NCBI GenBank assembly: GCA_009763385.1
Contig: CM019825.1
Coordinates: 117,361,131-117,425,130, forward strand
Reading direction: 5' to 3'
Length of the DNA: 64,000 nucleotides
From: Coix lacryma-jobi var. lacryma-jobi
Lineage: Eukaryota > Streptophyta > Magnoliopsida > Poales > Poaceae
Part shown: piece after piece, positions 57,059 to 64,000 of the stretch
How positions within the stretch are numbered: position 1 is the first letter of the stretch
Layout: the number at the start of each line of letters is the position of its first letter
The notes under the pieces: generated by a model
Told to the model about the DNA's origin: nothing
The model's database searches: none
What the model saw: only the letters and a program-made list of their open reading frames with translations
Translations under genes and position numbers: made by a program

Positions 57059-58439
57059 TTACGCTTGCTCGTCGTCGTGGGCGATAATGTCTGTTTGCTG
57101 CTGCTGCTGATCGTCATCCGGAGCCAGTTCGTCGTCGTCAGCGTCGCCTCCGCCGGCGACCGTGAGGTACTCGAGCGCGGTGACGACGTCGCTGATGGCG
57201 GGGCGCAAGGTGGCATTCTCCTGGAGGCACATGGCTGCGATGGCGAGCGCCTGGTAGAGGCCCTTGGTGGGGTAGGCTCCCTGGAGCAGCGGGTCGGCCA
57301 TCTCGGGGAAGCGTCGCTTGTCCTTGAAGCGCGGGCCGGCCCAGAGGACGAGGTTGTGCTTGTCTGGCGGCCTGGTGGTGTCGATGGCGCGGCAGCCGGT
57401 GATGATCTCGAGGAAGACGACGCCGAAGCTGTAGACATCGGACATGGTGGTGAGCTTGCCCGTGAGCGCGTACTCCGGGGCGCAGTAGCCGTAGGTGCCC
57501 ATGACGCGCGTGGAGACGTGGGACTTGTCGCCGACAGGGCCGACCTTGGCGAGCCCGAAGTCGGAGAGGCGGGCGCGGAAGCCGGTGTCCAGCAGGATGT
57601 TGGAGGCCTTGAAGTCGCGGTAGATCACGGGCGGCCGCGCGGTGTCGTGCAGGTACTCGAGGCCCCGCGCGGCGTCCTGCGCGACGCGCATGCGCGTCGC
57701 CCAGTCGAGCGGCGCGCGCCCCGGGGGCAGGTCCAGCAGGTGGTCCTCCAGGGAGCCCAGCGGCATGTATTCGTAGATGAGCATGCGGTGGTCGGCGTCG
57801 GTGCAGAAGCCCAGCAGCGTCACCAGGTTGGGGTGCTTGAGCAGGCTGAGCATGAGCGCCTCCACCAGGAACTCGCGCGTGCCCTGCATGCCGTTGCGGT
57901 CCAGCTGCTTGACGGCCACCTCCGGGCCCGACGGGCCTGGCAGCCGGCCCCTGTACACGGGGCCGAAGCCGCCCTCCCCCAGCAGCGACTCCGCCCGGAA
58001 CCCGCCCGTGGCGTCGGACAGCTCGGCGTACGTGAAGGCGCGCGCCGTCACCTTGCCCGCCTTGCCCATCTTGAGGATCTCCTCGGCCACCCGCCTGTGA
58101 CGGTAGCTCACTGCATTGCACTTGCCGCCGTTGCCATTACATACTATCCGAATTCGAGACTTGATCGCCCAGATTAAGGTGCAGGTATGCTATGGTACCT
58201 GACTCGGCGACGATCTCGTTGACGAGGTCCACCAGTTTGCTGTTGTCGACGCTGTCGTTCCTCCTGCTGCTCTTCTCGTTCTCGTCGCCGGTGGCCTGCC
58301 TCTCGGGGGGAGCACGGCGATCATTGTTTCGGTCCGACGAGGGGGCAGAGGTAGCCGCCGCCGGGGACGAAGCGACAGCGTGATCCTGGTGGCCGCTCCC
58401 ATCGCCGGTGTGGGACTGGAAGCAACACAAGATGCCCAT
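57059..58439 (-). CDS. PBL-type receptor-like cytoplasmic kinase (RLCK VII), two exons
   Basis: Ser/Thr protein kinase of 430 residues encoded by exon 1 (58439-58199) and exon 2 (58110-57059), with a GT-AG intron of 88 bp that splits a Val codon. The N-terminus MGILCCFQ has Gly2 and a CC pair, the usual myristoylation/palmitoylation pattern for plasma-membrane attachment. Kinase motifs: GEGGFGPVYRG (about 125-135), VAVK (Lys about 148), YRDFKASN (Asp about 246), DFG (about 264), GTYGYCAPEY. The LVNEIVAES / SYRHRRVAEEIL segment before the kinase domain fits the PBL27 type, whose members relay chitin and other pattern signals from surface receptors; that role is inferred. The tail is acidic and Gln-rich. 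GC content is high, with no lesions. It is the most intact gene in the window. Confidence 0.9.
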
Positions 58440-58894
58440 CGTCGCCGCCGCCGCGCAATGATTTCCAACTTTTCCGCGATTTTTGATTGATGATTAGGCG
58501 ATCAGCGAGCCAGCGGCAACCGAAAAACGAATGCTTGAGCAAATTCGAATCGGAGTCGAATTTGCCCAAGCATTCACCCGAATCCAATCCGGCCGATTGG
58601 ATTGTGTAGAACTGGCACCCGATGAAATTTAGGACGACGATGGCAATGCAGCGGCAGGGCCGTGCGCTCCGCCGGCCGGCGAGGGGAGAGGACCGCAAGA
58701 GGAGACTATCCAATTGGAGGGACGCTTTGGCCCCGGGAGAAGAAGCAGCATCAGCTGCAGCAACAACAACAAATCAATAACAGACCGCTAGAATGTGAAT
58801 GATCCCGTTGTCGAGGCCGCCAAAACTGGACCAGTATAACCACAAATAGCATATTGCCGCGTTGCGTGCTTGCAGGTTGCTGCTGCTGCTGCAG
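58440..58894 (-). promoter_or_regulatory. 5' untranslated region and promoter area of the kinase gene
   Basis: Upstream of the ATG at 58439. The first 300 bp are moderately GC-rich and free of a clear coding frame. CTGCTGCTGCTGCAG-type triplets lie near 58880. I could not fix a TATA box or transcription start. Confidence 0.4.
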
Positions 58895-59440
58895 CTAATT
58901 TTGGAACAAAAACAACTGCTTCTCTTGATCTCCATTTCAACTATAGGGAACATTCTAGATGAGGTGATTCATCACAAGTCTGTCTTTAATTTTGGGGAAT
59001 GACTTCGATTCTCAAACTAGTGTTAATTATTAGCGAGTGAAATGAAGAAATGATGCATCAATCCATTCCATTCTACGAAGAAAACAAAAAAATTGAAAAG
59101 TGAGAAGATGATGAATTCATCAAACCAAACAACCTATTTAATATTTGGAATCCATTCAGATAACACAATCACCCGCCCTCCATGGAATTCATACATACAA
59201 ATCACAGAGATAAACGTAAACCAGGTGCTGGGTATGAGAATATGGGCCTAACCAGCTTTTTCTGAAGGTACATCGCTTGCAAGATTCACCTTAACCAGCC
59301 TTTTTTGCTTCTCATCATCTGAAGGTGCATGAAGATAAGCCTCCAGCATAAGGATCTCCCAGTCGTGATGCCACAAAAACAAAAGCGGACCATCCTCTAC
59401 ACAAACTTAACAGATTCCATCATCGTTTTGTATCAAGTAT
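58895..59440 (-). repeat. Duplicated 3' end of the Coa1-like gene (distal copy)
   Basis: Blocks CTAATTTTGGAACAAAAAC at 58895 and 59445, and GGAATCCATTCAGATAACA near 59148 and 59480, recur in the same order, followed by the duplicated exon. The distal copy carries about 220 bp extra (about 58927-59147) with degenerate inverted ends, possibly an old MITE. This is a direct duplication of the last exon and its flank. Confidence 0.75.
59248..59396 (-). CDS. Duplicated terminal exon of the Coa1-like gene
   Basis: The minus-strand reading GPLLFLWHHDWEILMLEAYL closely parallels the functional last exon (GLLSFLRHHDWEIRMLEAHL). It begins with the same AGGATGG after an AG acceptor (TGTGTAG) and ends with its own TAG at 59248-59250. 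It is open from acceptor to stop, so it could serve as an alternative last exon in the same phase; use in transcripts is unproven. It is shorter and its tail differs after NLASD. Confidence 0.6.
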
Positions 59441-59576
59441 GTGACTAATTTTGGAACAAAAACAACTGCTTCTCTATCTGGAATCCATTCAGATAACAAA
59501 ATCGTCCACCCTCCATGGAATTCAGTATATACCAATCACAGAGATTGACCAGGTGCTGATATGAGAATTTGATAGC

Positions 59577-62551
59577 TTAACTATCACTCTCTGGATCCCC
59601 ATCTTCCGCACGGCCATCGCTTGCAAGATTCACCTCAACCAGCTTTTTCTGCTCCTCATCATCTGAAGGTACGTGAAGATGAGCCTCCAGCATACGGATC
59701 TCCCAGTCGTGATGCCGCAGAAAAGAAAGCAGACCATCCTCTAAACAACAAAACAGATTAAATCATCGTTTCATATCATGCGACAAATCAGATCACAACA
59801 AAGGAGAAATTAAAAACAAACCTCCATTTCGGGTTGCCTTAATCTGGAGATATCCTGACCCATGTGGCCCAGATACAGGGAATGTGCATGACACAGATCT
59901 CCGTCGATGGCCCACCTCAAGAGAAGCATCATACCACGGTCCTCTGACAATAGGCACTCCAATTGCTTCCACAACCGCAGGGTTGTCAGCAGCATGCTCA
60001 ATTGCAGTACTGAAAACAATCAAATATGTAATTTTTTTTGTTAAAGAAAAAAAAAACAATGTTACATCCGCGTAAATTTTCACCATTGTCTGGACAAAAA
60101 TAGCATATATGGGAAATGATGTACATACGCATGTAGAAGACCATTTTTAAGCTAACATAAACTTCATGGCTGATGATCAAAGAAAAAAAATGTCCATATA
60201 AAAAATCAAGATAAAAGGAAAATAAATTAAGATGGCTAGAATTTATTAGAATATAAAATGAGTGCTGGAGGACTTTATTTACTCTGTATGACTAAAGCAA
60301 CGGAGACCAAATAAACCACACACATCACACGTGTGTGAGGACTCAGTGACCCACTTAACTGTTCTTGTTTTCATTCAGAAAAAAAACACCATTCACTTTC
60401 CGTTTAAAAAAAGCACCGTTCATTAAACGAACAAATTACCGTGCAACCAGATAGTAGAAGTGCATAATGGCTATCCCAGATAAAGTCAAAATTTGCAGTG
60501 AGTGTTGTGCTGACATATTGTAAACACATTAGCATTGATACCCAGTGGTGAGCATTTGATTGTTCACCATGGTACTCTAAAAAAGGAAAAAAAATTAGGT
60601 GCAGACCTCCTGTACCAAACCTCTGTGAAGACCCACCTTGGATGGAAGCCACGTGTCCCAAGAAGCCCATCCCACGACCACGGTGGTTGGCTCAGGCTTA
60701 AACTTTGGTGGGCCCCTTCATCTTCGACACGTGGCTTCCATCCAAGGAGAGTCTGCACGGAGGTTTGGTGCAGGGGTCTGCACTCAATTTTTCCCAAAGA
60801 AAAGGCAAGATGTTTGGACCTCCCCTGACACTCCAAAAAATGCAAGATGTTTGAGAAAATTGCATATTTAGGACTTCAAACAACAAGTTTCGCAGAAATA
60901 GGACTTCAAACATCGTCTTCGTAAAAAAGACCCTTGAAACATTGAACTCTTGATTAACATGACATTTGATGTATTTAATCTCTTTTTCATCTAAATACAT
61001 GTATTTGGAGTCTTTAAAGAACCCTTTTGCCCTTCAGTGTTATTCCACCTGCATGAGCCCGACGTCACGTTTTCCTCCTACCTTTCTTCTTCACGCCGTG
61101 CCGCCGGCTGCCCCATCCCTTCCCCGACACGATGCTCATAGAGGACCTCGACTAAATTAGCAACACTGCCATAGTGCCAAATCTGCCAACTAAACTAAAT
61201 GAGCAGCAGCTGTCCACTTTCTCACCACCTCATCTCAACAATCATCTCACCAATCGCCACCAAACACAGGAAACCTGCTGTACATAAACATACTACTACT
61301 ACTCTGGCGCATCAGACTGAGATCAGTCCATCAGAAATGTGCAACGCTAATCAAATAAACACGAGGACCGGCTCCAGCTCCAGAAGAGTCGGCCGAGGTG
61401 TCCATGGTGCACTCCGTGCTGCTGTAGTGTGACAACGTGTCGTCCTCCTCCACCCTGAGGAGCGCGCGCACTCAGATGCGACTGCATGTCCACGGTGACC
61501 TGCGCCCTCGCCCAGCAAATCGTCTCGCCGTTCCCTTGGAGGAGTTTCAGGACTTCGTTGGTTTTGCAGGGTGTTTGGGGGTCAGAGTTCTCCATATGAG
61601 CATTGCGTCAGGGAAGGGATGGGGCAGCCGACGTCGCGGTAGGAGGAATAAGACTGAAAGGGCAAAAGGGTCCTTTGAAGACTCATGTATTTAGATGTAA
61701 AAGAGATTAAATACACCAAATGCCATGTTAATCAAGAGGCTAATGTTTTAAGGGTCATTTTTACGAAGATGATGTTTGAAGTCCTATTTCGGCGAAGTGC
61801 GTTATTTGGAGTCCTAAATATGCAATTTTGTCAGATGTTTGGGTTTGGGAAAATTGCCCACTGTGCCATGCCTATTCCATCCAATACATCCCATTAAGGT
61901 CTTGTTTGGCTGTACCTAAATACACTCCAATCCACATGGGTGAGAGTGGATTGGAGGGGAACTTGAACTAAATTACATCTCAATCTCTCCCAAACCACGT
62001 GGATTAAGGTGTATTTGTGTGCAGCCAAACAAAGCCTAATGTGGAAATAAATCACATCTCTTTGTTCCTGAGTAAGACCAAATTACTGAGTTCTAGGACT
62101 TGCTTGTATGCATTCAATTCTCACTGAGGAGCTTAAAATATTAGAAGCACAATAGTAGATTGGCTGGATTAATTTTGTTTGAAGAGATGAAGCCGAAAGA
62201 AAGAAGGAGAAAGGAGGCTGACGTTGTGCATCCATTGAAGATGGCGAGGTCGTTGACGGCGCTGAGCACGAGCCCCCAGCAAGGCTGATGGCCCCGATCG
62301 ACACGACCCTACGTGGTAGCGAGCTCTTGCGGCTTCCAATGGAGTCGCTTTTGAACGAGCTGAAGCCAAAGTTTGGCATGGCACGGAGAAGACGACGAGA
62401 GATCTCGGGGTCAGTTCGGATAGGAATTCGGAAGGCAAGATTTGTAGATGAATTCCTACCGGTAGAGAAGACCGCAGGTACAGGCTCCTGGGGTGCGCAA
62501 CTGGGAGATTCCGGCGAGCTTTCTCGCCGCCGCCGCACATCTCAACGACAT
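59577..62551 (-). CDS. Coa1-like protein gene, three exons with a 2.2-kb intron; exon 1 damaged
   Basis: Exons 62551-62223, 60009-59822 and 59740-59577 with GT-AG borders and matching phases. Exons 2-3 encode AIEHAADNPAVVEAIGVPIV, CTFPVSGPHGSGYLQIKA and HHDWEIRMLEAHL. This pattern recalls the Coa1 family (cytochrome oxidase assembly, inner mitochondrial membrane); the assignment is by motif memory. Exon 1 starts with a likely targeting sequence (MSLRCAAAARKLAGIS). The likely coding sense then moves to another frame (NSSTNLAFRIPIR to SIGAISLAGG) and back again near a run of five G at about 62272 (VLSAVNDLAIFNG). This implies two compensating one-base changes, or sequence errors. The large intron holds three transposons. 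The tail is acidic. Confidence 0.6.
60583..60801. repeat. Foldback element (MITE-like) in intron 1
   Basis: Arms of about 60 bp (about 60597-60656 and 60732-60790) are inverted copies: GTGCAGACC, CCAAACCTC and CCTTGGATGGAAGCCACGTG on one side and their complements on the other. The loop is about 75 bp. No target duplication could be fixed, so the family is open. Confidence 0.75.
60854..61832. mobile_element. Mutator-like element with long inverted repeats (979 bp)
   Basis: Terminal inverted repeats of about 180 bp (60854-61035 and about 61655-61832) share ATTTAATCTCTTTT, ACATCTAAATACATG and CAAATGCCATG-type blocks in opposite orientation. The 9-bp flank AGATGTTTG is duplicated (60845-60853 and 61833-61841). 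Long repeats with a 9-bp duplication fit a MULE. The 620-bp interior is unlike the ends, richer in G+C, and may be captured host DNA. It lies inside intron 1 of the Coa1-like gene. Confidence 0.85.
61327..61595 (-). pseudogene. Possible captured gene fragment inside the MULE
   Basis: The minus strand reads MENSDPQTPCKTNEVLKLLQ and then GNGETICWARAQ. After a one-frame shift a second open segment reads EEDDTLSHYSSTECTMDTSA, ending in TGA near 61337. Both segments look protein-like (acidic, Ser/Thr-rich). The gap between them, about 55 bp bounded by GT and CTCAG, is short for an intron. I do not recognise the parent gene. Confidence 0.35.
61898..62036. mobile_element. Tourist-type MITE (139 bp)
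   Basis: Inverted ends GGTCTTGTTTGGCTG and CAGCCAAACAAAGCC are flanked by TAA on both sides (61895-61897 and 62037-62039). This is the PIF/Harbinger Tourist signature. It lies in intron 1 of the Coa1-like gene. Confidence 0.9.
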
Positions 62552-62712
62552 TTCACTACTCCCCGCCGACGGAGACGACAGGAGAGGATGGAGGAACGGA
62601 AAAATTATAAGGAAGCCCAGCAAATTGCATTGTTAATGGGCCTCAGCCTGGTGTGGCCTCAGCCTTTTCCCACCTGTTGCTGCTGCTCCAATCTTCCAGT
62701 GGAGTCGAATCG
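62552..62712. promoter_or_regulatory. Shared promoter region between divergent genes
   Basis: About 160 bp separate the inferred start codons of the Coa1-like gene (minus) and the histidyl-tRNA synthetase gene (plus). The segment includes GAAAAATTATAAGGAAGCCC near 62598-62617, TATA-like on the plus strand. A bidirectional promoter is inferred from spacing alone. Confidence 0.5.
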
Positions 62713-63694
62713 ATGGCGGCGTTGTCGTCGTCGCCGTCGCTTCGCCGCCTCCTCCTCCGCCCGCGCTTGCCCCTCAGCCCCACCTGCCTTGTTGGCTCCT
62801 TCTCGCGTTGCCACATCCACAGCCACCACCGCCGCCTCTTCTCCTCCGTATCCTCCTCCTCGACACTGACCTACGGCGACGCCGCCTCGATGCAGGGTGA
62901 TGCTGATGGCATCGTCGACGTCAACCCTCCGCGCGGAACTAGGGACTTTCCGCCGGAGGACATGCGTCTCCGCACCTGGCTCTTCGACCGATTCAGGGAG
63001 GTCTCCCGCATCATGGCCTTCGAGGAGGTGGATTTCCCCGTCCTTGAGTCGGAGGCGCTCTTCATCCGGAAGGCAGGGGAAGAGATTACACAGCAGGTCT
63101 GCACCCCATATTCATCATTATTCAGCTGATAAGCCCATTCTGCTTTCTGAATTGAAGTCATTTATAACTTTGCTTTTGATGCACCGCAGCTCTACAACTT
63201 TGAGGATAAAGGGGGTCGCCGTGTTGTTCTCAGGCCCGAAATCACCCCTTCCCTCACGCGCCTAGTTATAAAGCAAGGGTATGTATGCCTTTGCTAATCC
63301 ATCTCTCACCCATTGTAGTATCTATTCGTGCCTCTTCTTTCCCTCAGAATGTGATGTTCACCTACTCTTCTTCTGTCTAGAAAATCAGTCTCCCTCCCAC
63401 TAAAATGGTTTACTATAGGACAGTGCTGGCGATATGAGCGCATGACCAGAGGAAGAAGGCGGGAACATTACCAATGGAATATGGATATATTTGGTGTGCC
63501 TAAAGTTCGGGTACCACCCTTCTCCTCTATTGATTCTGGATGCTGCTGTGCTCGTATGCTTTTGAACTAATTCAGCATTGCCATCACTTTCTTCAAATCA
63601 GGCTGAGGCTGAGCTTCTTCATGCTATTGTTCTCTTATTTCAACGTCTTGGAATTACATCTTCAGATGTGGGGATCAGGGTGTCCAGTCGAAAG
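62713..63694 (+). CDS. Histidyl-tRNA synthetase, organellar type, first four exons
   Basis: Charges tRNA-His with histidine. Exons 62713-63096, 63190-63278, 63381-63510 and 63602-63694 (GT-AG, phases agree) give 232 residues; later exons lie past the window end. The start MAALSSSPSLRRLLLRPRLP is a Ser/Arg-rich organellar presequence of about 60 residues. The class II core follows: GTRDFPPEDMRLRTWLFDRF (motif 1 region), LYNFEDKGGRRVVLRPEITPS, and motif 2 WRYERMTRGRRREHYQWNMD. The frame is open upstream to 62653, but the first codon there is GTG, so 62713 is the first ATG. Dual plastid and mitochondrial targeting is usual for the plant homologue and is inferred here. Exon 3 could end at 63504 instead, two codons shorter. 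Confidence 0.9.
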
Positions 63695-64000
63695 GTAACC
63701 TTTCACACTCACAGACTCACTCAAGTATCCATCTTTAGTTCAGATTTTTTCTTTAATATTTCCTTTTCATGTTTTTGGTGCTTTTGTCTTGGCCGTATGT
63801 CTTCCAAAAGTAATTTGTTAAGCTTCGTTAGTACGTTATTAATCATAGGCTCTTAATCTACTATGACCAAATTGGTATGGTACACAACCATGGTGCTTCA
63901 TGGTAGTGGATGCCATTTTTATTACTTACCTATTCCATAAGGAGATAAGAACTCTGGGAATTGGATTGCCTAGAAACGTTGTAGCTGCTGACACCTGAAT
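63695..64000 (+). other. Intron 4 of the histidyl-tRNA synthetase gene (partial)
   Basis: It starts GTAACC after the fourth exon. T-rich sequence continues to the window end without a recognisable next exon. Confidence 0.7.

Noticed and set aside
57002..58177. Long plus-strand open frame (391 codons) opposite the kinase gene
   Set aside because: It is the antisense reading of a GC-rich kinase exon. The kinase motifs and splice sites are on the minus strand.
62288..62869. Plus-strand open frame overlapping the start of the histidyl-tRNA synthetase gene
   Set aside because: It is out of frame with the synthetase and antisense to exon 1 of the Coa1-like gene. It reads as low-complexity Arg-rich sequence.

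Overview
This window is nuclear DNA of a grass, most likely a panicoid (sorghum/Miscanthus/sugarcane/maize type). The reasons are nested SIRE/Maximus-type Ty1/copia and Tekay-type Ty3/gypsy elements with LTRs of 2-3 kb, CACTA, Harbinger, Stowaway, hAT and Mutator-like elements, and three intron-containing plant genes with GC-rich first exons at the right end. I saw no prokaryotic operon, CRISPR array, tRNA gene or rRNA gene. All element boundaries below were read by eye from TG...CA termini, primer-binding sites, polypurine tracts and target-site duplications.

Layout. Positions 1-55317 are essentially one nest of transposable elements. The oldest host is element D, a Ty1/copia element on the minus strand whose 5' LTR is at 54485-55317. 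Its body survives in three pieces (52586-54484, 44017-44702, 29253-31595). Into D were inserted: (i) element C at 29252, a gag-only copia derivative arranged LTR-internal-LTR-internal, running left beyond 4626; (ii) element E (31596-44016), a young Tekay-type chromovirus with two 2976-bp LTRs; (iii) element F (44703-52585), a copia element with target duplication CTCCT. C was interrupted by a CACTA element (12002-24582, target duplication TTT). That CACTA was itself interrupted by complete copia element B (12613-23850, target duplication TCCAC). This gives a four-level nest D > C > CACTA > B. A solo LTR (26644-27288) sits in one C LTR. Relatives of B (A at 2005-4625, A2 at 45215-48706, and a third subfamily at 1-1990) cut further into C and F. 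F also carries a Stowaway MITE and an 833-bp Harbinger-type element.

The right end is genic. A non-autonomous hAT element (55578-56327) is followed by a receptor-like cytoplasmic kinase gene of the PBL/RLCK-VII type (57059-58439, minus). Next is a Coa1-like gene, probably mitochondrial (59577-62551, minus). Its first intron holds a foldback element, a 979-bp Mutator-like element and a Tourist MITE, and its last exon is duplicated downstream. About 160 bp away, head to head, starts an organellar-type histidyl-tRNA synthetase gene (62713 to beyond 64000, plus).

Most unusual signals. Arrays of short hairpins in the B/A family LTRs have stems that change together while the loop stays constant, and a second hairpin family precedes the polypurine tract. 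Each copia subfamily has its own cluster of short palindromes in its LTR. The chromovirus has an accessory ORF before gag, split by one in-frame UAG. The Coa1-like gene has a duplicated terminal exon and apparently compensating frameshifts. I did not find a system I can call new with confidence; the hairpin arrays and the accessory ORF are the best candidates.
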